Shown here piece after piece: positions 1 to 5,874 of a stretch of DNA of 6,625 nucleotides. This stretch comes from an uncultured Eubacteriales bacterium (lineage in GTDB: Bacteria > Bacillota > Clostridia > Christensenellales > Borkfalkiaceae): assembly GCA_958405585.1 (NCBI GenBank), contig CATYEP010000103.1:1-6625 (forward strand). Direction: 5' to 3'. Below the pieces are notes generated by a model, which was given only the letters and a program-made list of their open reading frames with translations, had not been told where the DNA came from and made no database searches. Position 1 is the stretch's first letter. Each line of letters begins with the position of its first letter. Made by a program: the position numbers and the translations under genes.

Positions 1-1
1 C

Positions 2-1351
2 GAGACGGGCAGTACGAGCGCTTATTATGATATCGTACCCGATCGGGTTCTGAATATGCAGGATCTTTCTCAATACATTCTGGCAGTTGACGATAGCGCG
101 ATCAAAATTTATCTGAACGGAGTTTTACAGGAGACATATACTTATACGGACGGCGAACACGGCGCGTACAGTTACGATACGGTCGGATTTATCAATACCG
201 CGGAGTACTTTCATCTGGGCTGTGCGGACAATTATTGGGGACAGGCGGATATGAACGTGAAAAATGTGGCGCTGTACGCAAAGGCTCTGACGGCGGAAGA
301 GATTGCGGGTGTGAATGCGGATTATGCGGATTTTTCGCGTCTGAACGTACTCAAAGAAGAGGCGGAAAACTTATCTTTATCAAATTACAATACTTCGGCT
401 GAAGGTTGGACGGATGCTTACGGAACGTTGGAGCAAGCTCTTGAAAATGCGGGCAGATTAAATTATTTTGAGGCTTCGCAGCAGGAAGTAGATGCTGCGG
501 CGCACGCCTTGGAATCCGCACTGGAGGCATTAAAAGCGTTTTATCGGGAACCCGATCTTACGGACGGGCTGGCTTCGGCATATCCGCTGTCGGGAAGCGG
601 AGAAAACATTGTAAACACATCCTCGGAGAAAGTGCGGTTTATGAACGGCACCTCTTATTCCGATATTACGCAATCTCTTGCGGTGACAAAACAGCGGATC
701 ACGGGTACAAAATTGTTTGATGAAAACATGTTGCATGACCGCGACAGATGGGATACTTCGGCAAGTGCCACGACTGGACTGAAGATACCTGCGGATGCCA
801 TGCAGGGAGCGACGACGCAGACGGGGCTGACTATGACAGTTTCCGTGTATGCGGAAACGTTCTATAAACCGTGGGCGAGGATATTCCAGTTGGGAACAAA
901 GGCTTCAGGGGATGGTTATCAAAACGGTACGGGCATTTTCTTTGCGTATGAAAGCGGTACGGTTCGTATTACATTGATTAACTCGGATGTGTTTGACACT
1001 TATCCGGAGGCGAATCGGTTCTGTACGATCATTGCGGGTGAGTGGATCACGGCATCGGTTGTTTTTGATCCGTACAGCCGTACGATTTCTTTTTATGTTA
1101 GTTCTGCGGCTACGGAACGTGTTTACGGCGGTATCGGGTCGGCTGTTTACCATGCGGGCGATCAGTTTGAAACAATATTGAATGCAGTTTTGAACGGGCA
1201 GGATAACTGGATAGGCCGTTCTTACTGGAGTGGGGACGGAAATCAGGTGGCTTACGCGGCAAATCTGACCGTTTATAACAGAGTTCTTTCGAGGGACGAG
1301 ATCGGCATGCTGCACGAGGAAGAAGATCTGCATGCGTTGGCAGGTAAGTAA
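2..1351 (+). CDS. C-terminal part of a secreted LamG-FIVAR-LamG carbohydrate-binding protein (5' truncated)
   Basis: The reading frame is open from the first bases of the window, so the true start lies upstream; the ATG at 56 sits inside a domain and is not the start. 449 codons are visible. Codons from 2 to about 330 give the end of a LamG / concanavalin A-like lectin fold, with the strand 'IKIYLNGVLQET' and the typical closing pattern 'NVALYAKALTAEEIAG'. About 330-540 is a helical, Ala/Glu/Leu-rich segment resembling FIVAR linkers of Gram-positive surface proteins. About 560-1310 is a second LamG-like domain, ending in 'NLTVYNRVLSRDEIGML'. Such domains usually bind glycans or space catalytic modules; any enzyme module would be in the missing N-terminus. 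No LPXTG motif or C-terminal membrane segment is seen, so the protein is probably released or held non-covalently. The stop overlaps the Shine-Dalgarno of the GH43 lipoprotein gene, implying co-transcription. The domain calls are from pattern reading; the exact substrate is unknown. Confidence 0.8.
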   Translation, partial: ETGSTSAYYDIVPDRVLNMQDLSQYILAVDDSAIKIYLNGVLQETYTYTDGEHGAYSYDTVGFINTAEYFHLGCADNYWGQADMNVKNVALYAKALTAEEIAGVNADYADFSRLNVLKEEAENLSLSNYNTSAEGWTDAYGTLEQALENAGRLNYFEASQQEVDAAAHALESALEALKAFYREPDLTDGLASAYPLSGSGENIVNTSSEKVRFMNGTSYSDITQSLAVTKQRITGTKLFDENMLHDRDRWDTSASATTGLKIPADAMQGATTQTGLTMTVSVYAETFYKPWARIFQLGTKASGDGYQNGTGIFFAYESGTVRITLINSDVFDTYPEANRFCTIIAGEWITASVVFDPYSRTISFYVSSAATERVYGGIGSAVYHAGDQFETILNAVLNGQDNWIGRSYWSGDGNQVAYAANLTVYNRVLSRDEIGMLHEEEDLHALAGK

Positions 1352-1355
1352 GGAG
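1349..1355 (+). promoter_or_regulatory. Shine-Dalgarno of the GH43 lipoprotein gene, overlapping the upstream stop codon
   Basis: TAAGGAG at 1349-1355 contains the TAA stop of the upstream gene. It lies 11 bases before the ATG at 1367 but only 2 bases before a possible GTG start at 1358. Two bases is too short for normal initiation, so the ATG is preferred. The overlap suggests the two genes are translationally linked. Confidence 0.7.
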
Positions 1356-1366
1356 CGGTGAAAAAG

Positions 1367-3451
1367 ATGAAAAAGAAAATTTTTAGAAAGTTGCTGGTTT
1401 TGGCAATGCTGCCGGTTCTGGTTTTTACGGTATTTTTAACTGCTTGCGGAATGAAAGAGACGGAAAGTGAAACGCCGAAATATACGGTTACCGTGATTGG
1501 CGGAACGGGTGGTGGAGAGTATGAGGAGAATGCGGATTGCACGGTAACGGCATCGATACCGGAAGGGAAAAGTTTTATCGGCTGGGAGATCGGCGGAGAG
1601 ATTGTTTCGGCGCAGAATCCCTATACATTTAAAGTGACGGCAAGCGTTATGGTCACGGCGCAGTTTGAGAGTGAAACGGCGGGATTGCAGGAAGTAAGCC
1701 TTCAGAAAAGTACGGGCGGTAATCCGATCGGCGGATTCGGAGTCGGCGACAGCAGTTATGATTCCTCCTGGGACACGGAGAGCACGCTTTGGCAAAAAGG
1801 CGACAAAGAAATTCTGACGTATGCAGGAGATCCTTCCGTTTTAGTAGAGAGCGGAGAAGAGGGGGAAACGGTTTATCTTTATGCAGGGCATGATGTTTCA
1901 AAAACCGGGGAGTACAATATGCCGGAATGGATCTGCTATTCCTCGACGGATCTTTTAAGCTGGAAGGCGGAAAGTATAATTATGGATATCCGCGACGTCC
2001 CGTGGACAAACAAAAGTTATAATTCGGCATGGGCGGCGCAGGTCGTAAAGTATGAGGGATATTATTGGTTCCTGTTCTGTTGTTGGTCAGATACGACGGC
2101 GGGATCGGTAACAGCGAATGAAAACGGAGATCAATGCATCGGGGTGGCTGTATCGAAAGATCCGACGGGGCCGTTTACCTGTTACAGTCAGCCGCTCGTG
2201 TACAGTTCGTGGACGGATAACCGTGATGATGCAACAAAAGATATAGCGCGATGGAACGATATTGATCCGACTGCATTGATTTATGATACGGACAAGGATG
2301 GCAAGGAAGAATTTTATATAGCTTGGGGCAACAGTAATTGTTTTATGGCGCAGGTCGAGATCACGGACGCGACAATAGAGTATTGTGCGGAAGGGTATAC
2401 GGTCGCGTTGGAGATTGTGGATCAGAGTGCGTCGGGCAGAGAAGACATAAATGTGATCGACCGCAAGACGCAGTCGCCTTGTTATGGCGGAGAGACGAGC
2501 TATAAAGATTCGTCAGATCCTGCTGATTGGGACATCATGCGGCTGGATTGTTACAGCAAGAACCCGGTCGGAAATACGTTTACGGAAGCACCGTACTTGT
2601 ATGAGCGAAACGGAAAATTCTATATGTTCTATGCGGCGGGCTGGCGCGAAGCGCTTGCATACAGCGTGAACGATATGCTATGGGAATCTGTTTGGGATTA
2701 CGGCAACCTTTTGATGGATCCGACGGCTACTTCCAATACGAATCATCCGGCGATATTTGATTTCGGCGGAAGCACATATATGATCTATCATAACGGTTCT
2801 CTGCCGTATGGGAGCGGATATCGCCGCGTGGCGTGTATTGCGGAATTGGAATTTGACGAAAACGGCTATATCAAATACGTGGCGGAAACGTCTACGGGTC
2901 TGACGGGGGTGGCGAGCAAAATAACGGACAGCAACGGCACGCCTCTGTCGCATCGCAATTTTAAAAATCCGCAGCAAGATTCCGGGTCTGCTTATTTGTA
3001 CCCGTTAAAAATCGATTTGCTTCTTTGGCAGGAGAGTGATCTGGACGATACGGACGACATGCTTTGGGAGATCGAAGAAGCAAAGTATGTGCCGGATGGG
3101 AAAAATGGGGAAGCATATGTGTCCATTCAGGCGTACAACAAGCCCGGATTGTATATATGGGCGGATCCGATTTCGGGCGAGATCGTGATCACGCAGGATT
3201 CGGAAGATCCCGCGAGCAAAGAGGGAATGGCAGACAAAATCAATATGACGTTCCGAACACTTGTCGGAGAGAGCGGAGAAGGCGTACAATTTCAGAGTAT
3301 TGCAAATTCGGAGTATTATCTGGCGAGCGTAAACGGCATCTTGGTAATCACAAAAGGTGCAACCAAAGCGCAGCGTACGTTTTTTATTGAAACGGAAACA
3401 TCCAACCGAAGCGGAGATTTCCGTGAGAACAACGGTTTGCTCCTTTCTTGA
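1367..3451 (+). CDS. Surface lipoprotein, glycoside hydrolase family 43 with InlB-type repeat and AbfB-like C-terminus
   Basis: 694 residues from the ATG; an in-frame GTG at 1358 would add three. The N-terminus is a lipoprotein signal: Lys/Arg-rich start, hydrophobic core, lipobox LTAC with Cys27 as the lipidated residue. Residues about 38-101 resemble a divergent InlB B-repeat ('YTVTV...GKSFIGWE...YTFKVTASVMVTAQFE'), probably a stalk. Residues about 152-510 are a five-bladed propeller of the GH43 type. Candidate catalytic residues are Asp155 in GDPSV (base), Asp300 in DIDPT (pKa modulator) and Glu407 in TEAPYLY (acid); His460 in NHPAIF is in the expected position for the conserved central His. 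Repeated blade signatures include VYLYAGHD, YYWFLF, EFYIAWG, KFYMFYAAG and TYMIYHNG. Residues about 580-675 ('SIQAYNKPGLYI', 'YYLASVNG', 'RTFFIE') resemble an AbfB / CBM42 trefoil. Family members are mostly arabinosidases, arabinanases or xylosidases; arabinose-containing substrate is inferred from the C-terminus. It is co-transcribed with the LamG protein upstream. Family call is strong, specificity is not resolved. Confidence 0.88.
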   Translation: MKKKIFRKLLVLAMLPVLVFTVFLTACGMKETESETPKYTVTVIGGTGGGEYEENADCTVTASIPEGKSFIGWEIGGEIVSAQNPYTFKVTASVMVTAQFESETAGLQEVSLQKSTGGNPIGGFGVGDSSYDSSWDTESTLWQKGDKEILTYAGDPSVLVESGEEGETVYLYAGHDVSKTGEYNMPEWICYSSTDLLSWKAESIIMDIRDVPWTNKSYNSAWAAQVVKYEGYYWFLFCCWSDTTAGSVTANENGDQCIGVAVSKDPTGPFTCYSQPLVYSSWTDNRDDATKDIARWNDIDPTALIYDTDKDGKEEFYIAWGNSNCFMAQVEITDATIEYCAEGYTVALEIVDQSASGREDINVIDRKTQSPCYGGETSYKDSSDPADWDIMRLDCYSKNPVGNTFTEAPYLYERNGKFYMFYAAGWREALAYSVNDMLWESVWDYGNLLMDPTATSNTNHPAIFDFGGSTYMIYHNGSLPYGSGYRRVACIAELEFDENGYIKYVAETSTGLTGVASKITDSNGTPLSHRNFKNPQQDSGSAYLYPLKIDLLLWQESDLDDTDDMLWEIEEAKYVPDGKNGEAYVSIQAYNKPGLYIWADPISGEIVITQDSEDPASKEGMADKINMTFRTLVGESGEGVQFQSIANSEYYLASVNGILVITKGATKAQRTFFIETETSNRSGDFRENNGLLLS

Positions 3452-3585
3452 TCATTTTAATTTTAAGACGCAAGAGCTCGAGATTTCGGGTGCGGATTGA
3501 GCTGGCGCAGTAAATGCAAAGATCTTGTGGACAGATAGGATTGGTTTTGAAATTGATCGGAATTTTTTTGTTGGTTGTTTATTGT

Positions 3586-3624
3586 ATCAGCCTGCCGCGG
3601 CAAATTATGTTGCGGCAGGCTGAT
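3586..3624 (+). terminator. Strong hairpin after the GH43 gene, possible terminator
   Basis: Bases 3586-3602 pair with 3608-3624: a perfect 13-bp outer stem (ATCAGCCTGCCGC with its reverse complement), then two G-U, one C-G and one A-U pair, leaving loop AATTA. It lies 134 bases past the GH43 stop and 82 bases before yunB. The bases right after it (GTTTATGT) are U-rich but interrupted, and a clean T6 comes only at 3641-3646. It is therefore a plausible but non-canonical + strand terminator. It could instead be an mRNA-stabilising hairpin. On the - strand it is followed by A-rich sequence, so it is not a terminator in that direction. Confidence 0.5.
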
Positions 3625-3669
3625 GTTTATGTCGTGATGCTTTTTTGAAATACGGTTGTAGGCAAGCTG

Positions 3670-3698
3670 TACTAATTTATAAAAGAGGCGCATACATT
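3670..3698 (+). promoter_or_regulatory. Probable sigma-E (mother-cell) promoter of yunB
   Basis: CATACATT at 3691-3698 matches the sigma-E -10 consensus CATACANT at every specified position. A weaker -35, TACTAAT at 3670-3676 (5 of 7 against KMATATT), lies at the preferred 14-base spacing. The gene downstream belongs to a family known to be sigma-E controlled in Bacillus subtilis, which supports the call. Transcription would start at about 3704-3706, immediately before the ATG at 3707. An alternative weak housekeeping promoter, TTGTAG at 3656-3661 with TATAAA at 3678-3683 and 16-base spacing, cannot be excluded. Confidence 0.65.
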
Positions 3699-3706
3699 AA
3701 AATGAT

Positions 3707-4384
3707 ATGAGTGGGTACAGTTATGAAACGGGATATCGTTATCGGCGGTACCGCAAGCCGTTGCGAATAAAAAAATTTGTGATTGCAGCGATTTTGCTGG
3801 CAGTGGTGATCCTTGCATTTGTGTGGTTTCAGTGCGGAGTTTTGCGGTTGCTGATTGCCCTGAGTGAAGAAAATTCGCGTGCGAAAATGGCGGAGGCGGT
3901 CAATGAAGCCGCGTTGCAGACCATGCGGTGGAACGGCATCGAATATGACAAATTGGTTTCGGTTGAAAGAAACGATCAGGGGGAGATTTTAAGTATTGAA
4001 GCGAATTCCTATCAGATCAATCTTTTAGCCAGACAAACGCAGACATTGGCGACGGCGAATGTCAACGCCATATGTGAAGAGGGAATCCCCGTACCGTTGG
4101 GCGCATTTACGGGGATCAGTGCTCTGGCGGGGTTTGGGCCGGAGATAACATTCCGCGTCCTGCAGATAGGCAGTGTAATATGCTCATTTGAATCAGAATT
4201 TACTTCGGCGGGGATCAATCAGACGCGCCATAGTGTCTATATGTTTGCAGATGCATCGGTAAGCATCGTACTTCCATCGCAGACGAAAAAAGTTACGCTC
4301 CGTACGCAGATATTGGTTTGTGAAAGTATTATTGTGGGAAAAATTCCTGAAATTTATCTTAACGGCGGCTTGGTTACGACGTAA
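3707..4384 (+). CDS. yunB: Sporulation protein YunB
   Basis: 225 residues, close to the usual YunB length of about 230-250. The N-terminus is Tyr/Arg-rich and basic, followed by one membrane segment at about residues 24-41; the remainder is predicted to lie outside the mother-cell membrane. Family hallmarks are IPVPLGAFTG (127-136), GFGPEITFRVLQIG (142-155), the conserved FTSAGINQTRHSVYM (165-179) and the C-terminal 'ESIIVGKIPEIYLNG' (206-220). In B. subtilis YunB is made under sigma-E in the mother cell and is needed for efficient sporulation; its biochemical role is not known. No other in-frame start lies upstream, because TAA at 3698-3700 closes the frame. No Shine-Dalgarno sits at normal distance: AGAGG at 3684-3688 is 18 bases away and would lie upstream of the predicted transcript start. 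It appears to be a single-gene unit between the carbohydrate genes and pheST. Confidence 0.92.
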   Translation: MSGYSYETGYRYRRYRKPLRIKKFVIAAILLAVVILAFVWFQCGVLRLLIALSEENSRAKMAEAVNEAALQTMRWNGIEYDKLVSVERNDQGEILSIEANSYQINLLARQTQTLATANVNAICEEGIPVPLGAFTGISALAGFGPEITFRVLQIGSVICSFESEFTSAGINQTRHSVYMFADASVSIVLPSQTKKVTLRTQILVCESIIVGKIPEIYLNGGLVTT

Positions 4385-4453
4385 TATAAAGAAATAGGAA
4401 TGTCTGTATTTCGGCCGCAGTGCAGAAAATATATGGGGAATGCTTTAAAATTC

Positions 4454-4482
4454 TTGACTTTTGCGAGAATTTGCTTTATTAT
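4454..4482 (+). promoter_or_regulatory. Housekeeping (sigma-A type) promoter of the pheST operon
   Basis: TTGACT at 4454-4459 and TATTAT at 4477-4482 are separated by 17 bases, a near-consensus vegetative promoter. Transcription should begin at about 4488-4490, just upstream of the first helix of the T-box leader at 4494, which fits exactly. Confidence 0.88.
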
Positions 4483-4488
4483 AGAGAC

Positions 4489-4735
4489 AATATCAGAGGC
4501 AATGAGAAAGAGAGACGGTTCAGGTGTAATTCCAAGAGAGGAAAACTCGGCGGCTGAAAGGTTTTCCGTTTTGCGGAATCGGTATTCACTTTACAGCTTC
4601 TGCTTTGAAACGTAAGGAGTAAGGGCAGACGTTTTGCCGCGCGTTAAGCGGGAATGAGGCAGAGTTATTCTGTGAACATAGGTGGTACAGCGTTTTTGAC
4701 GCCCTGTGGCAATTTTTTGCTACAGGGCTTTTTTT
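4489..4735 (+). ncRNA. T-box riboswitch (tRNA-Phe sensing) in the pheST leader
   Basis: This leader RNA senses uncharged tRNA-Phe and controls read-through into pheST. Stem I base: 4494-4500 pairs with 4596-4602. A kink-turn-like internal loop (AATGAG / ACA) follows, then lower helix 4507-4510 with 4589-4592. The specifier loop is AGAGA (4511-4515) opposite GTATTCA (4582-4588), with specifier UUC (Phe) at 4585-4587 followed by A. Above it are helix 4516-4521 with 4576-4581, an AG bulge AGAGA at 4535-4539, and the terminal stem 4540-4546 with 4561-4567, whose loop carries GGCGGCTGAAA. Stem IIA/B pseudoknot: 4608-4613 with 4629-4634, and loop GGCA (4624-4627) with TGCC (4635-4638). Stem III: 4660-4664 with 4668-4672. 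Antiterminator: CATAGG (4677-4682) with CCTGTG (4703-4708), bulge TGGTACA, then GCGT (4690-4693) with ACGC (4699-4702). The bulge UGGU would pair with the ACCA end of tRNA-Phe. All pairings were done by hand; class identity is very secure. Confidence 0.95.
4701..4735 (+). terminator. T-box regulated intrinsic terminator before pheS
   Basis: Bases 4701-4712 (GCCCTGTGGCAA) pair with 4717-4728 (TTGCTACAGGGC) over 12 pairs with one G-U, loop TTTT, followed by seven T at 4729-4735. Its 5' arm (4701-4708) is also the 3' arm of the antiterminator, so the two folds exclude each other. It forms when tRNA-Phe is charged, switching the operon off. Confidence 0.95.
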
Positions 4736-4819
4736 ATGGATCAAAGGGTTCAGAAAAAGGTGGAAGGACAGTAATTACCGGTGTTTTAAAAATTAAAATA
4801 CAAGTTGCGGAATGAACAG

Positions 4820-4825
4820 AGGAGG
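4820..4825 (+). promoter_or_regulatory. Shine-Dalgarno that fixes the pheS start
   Basis: AGGAGG at 4820-4825 lies 4 bases before the ATG at 4830. The earlier in-frame ATG at 4812 is upstream of this site and has no ribosome binding site of its own, so translation most likely begins at 4830, six codons later. Confidence 0.88.
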
Positions 4826-4829
4826 TCAT

Positions 4830-5861
4830 ATGAAAGAGCAGATCGAGAGCATACGTCAGGAAATTTGCGGAATACTGGAAGAACGCGGCGCGTCGATGAC
4901 GAGCAAGGATTTGTATGCGTTGAAGATGGATTATCTGGGTAAGACGGGAAAGATTTCGGTCCTGTCGAAAGGAATGCGCGAAGTGGCTGCGGAAGACAGG
5001 CCGGCGGTCGGAAAGCTGGTCGGGGAAGTCAGACAATGGGCAGAAGAAAAATTTGCGGGACTGGAAGAAGAGATCGGGAGAAGAGAGCTTTCGGCAAAGA
5101 TCGCAAGTGAAAGGATCGATGTAACGATGCCTGCGAAATTTCGCGAAACAGGCTCAGTGCATCCGGTAACGCTTGTTCGCCGTGAATTGATCGACATTTT
5201 TTCGGGAATGGGTTTTGATGTCTACGAGGGCCCGGAAATCGAAAAAGATTATTACAATTTTCAGGCTTTGAATATTCCGGCGGATCATCCGGCGCGTGAT
5301 ATGCAGGATACATTTTTTATTACGGGCGAATTTCTGCTCCGCTCGCAGACTTCGTCCGGGCAGATCCGTGTGATGGAAAACAAGAAGCCGCCGATCAAGG
5401 TTCTCAGTCCGGGCAGGGTATATCGTTCGGATTCGGATGCAACGCATTCACCCATGTTCCACCAGATGGAAGGTCTTGTTGTCGACAAAGGGATCACCTT
5501 GAACGATCTGAAAGGCATGTTGGACGAATTTGCACGCCGCATGTTTACAAAGGAAACAAAGGTGCGCCTGCGTCCTTCCTATTTTCCTTTTACGGAACCC
5601 AGCGTAGAGGTCGATCTTTCCTGTTCCGCGTGCGGCGGGAAGGGCTGCCGTATCTGCAAGGGGACGGGTTGGATCGAAGTTTTGGGTGCCGGAATGGTTA
5701 ACCGCCGTGTCCTTGAAAATTGCGGTGTGGATCCCGATGTGTATACGGGGTTTGCTTTCGGGATGGGGCTTGAGCGCATTGCGATGATCAAATACGGGAT
5801 CGGTGATATTCGGCTGCTTTTTGAAGGTGACGTACGCTTTTTGAAACAATTCAAGGATTGA
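4830..5861 (+). CDS. pheS: Phenylalanine--tRNA ligase alpha subunit
   Basis: 343 residues, the normal bacterial length. PheS is the catalytic subunit of the cytoplasmic (alpha-beta)2 enzyme that charges tRNA-Phe with phenylalanine using ATP. Residues about 1-85 form the N-terminal coiled-coil that contacts tRNA, with the conserved 'YLGKTGKISVLSKGM'. The class II catalytic core follows: motif 1 around 111-140 (HPVTLVRREL...GPEIE), motif 2 around 196-219 (GRVYRSDSDATHSPMFHQMEG) and motif 3 around 307-324 (GFAFGMGLERIAMIKYGI). The Ala in 'FAFGMG' (Ala309), which sets the size of the Phe pocket, is the normal residue. A Cys-rich segment at 265-276 (CSACGGKGCRIC), common in Firmicute PheS, may bind metal. 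The usual bacterial 'GMVHP' reads GMVNRR at 288-293. It is first in the operon under T-box control; the stop overlaps the pheT ribosome binding site. Confidence 0.97.
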   Translation: MKEQIESIRQEICGILEERGASMTSKDLYALKMDYLGKTGKISVLSKGMREVAAEDRPAVGKLVGEVRQWAEEKFAGLEEEIGRRELSAKIASERIDVTMPAKFRETGSVHPVTLVRRELIDIFSGMGFDVYEGPEIEKDYYNFQALNIPADHPARDMQDTFFITGEFLLRSQTSSGQIRVMENKKPPIKVLSPGRVYRSDSDATHSPMFHQMEGLVVDKGITLNDLKGMLDEFARRMFTKETKVRLRPSYFPFTEPSVEVDLSCSACGGKGCRICKGTGWIEVLGAGMVNRRVLENCGVDPDVYTGFAFGMGLERIAMIKYGIGDIRLLFEGDVRFLKQFKD

Positions 5862-5874
5862 GGAGGACAGGACA

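Noticed and set aside
905..1333. A 142-codon - strand frame opposite the LamG gene
   Set aside because: It is antisense to a well-supported domain, lacks a ribosome binding site and has low-complexity Arg/Ile/Asn-rich content typical of a shadow frame.
3550..3569. A weak AAATT/AATTT hairpin followed by T7, considered as a GH43 terminator
   Set aside because: The stem is only five A-T pairs and overlaps the T run, so it is too weak for intrinsic termination.
3463..3693. A 76-codon - strand frame in the gap between the GH43 gene and yunB
   Set aside because: It spans the hairpin at 3586-3624 and part of the yunB promoter, and has no ribosome binding site or recognisable motif. A real small gene here cannot be fully excluded.
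4400..4615. A 71-codon + strand open frame between yunB and pheS
   Set aside because: It covers the pheST promoter and stem I of the T-box, has no ribosome binding site, and its protein resembles nothing recognisable.
4736..4774. A 12-codon frame (ATG GAT CAA ... TAA) right after the T-box terminator
   Set aside because: Its ATG directly follows the T7 tract, so there is no Shine-Dalgarno and nothing suggests a leader peptide.
4812..4829. An upstream in-frame ATG for pheS adding six residues
   Set aside because: It lies upstream of the AGGAGG that serves the ATG at 4830 and has no site of its own.
5448..5849. A 133-codon - strand frame opposite pheS, with several overlapping smaller ones
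   Set aside because: They are antisense to the conserved catalytic core of pheS and show no start signals or family motifs.
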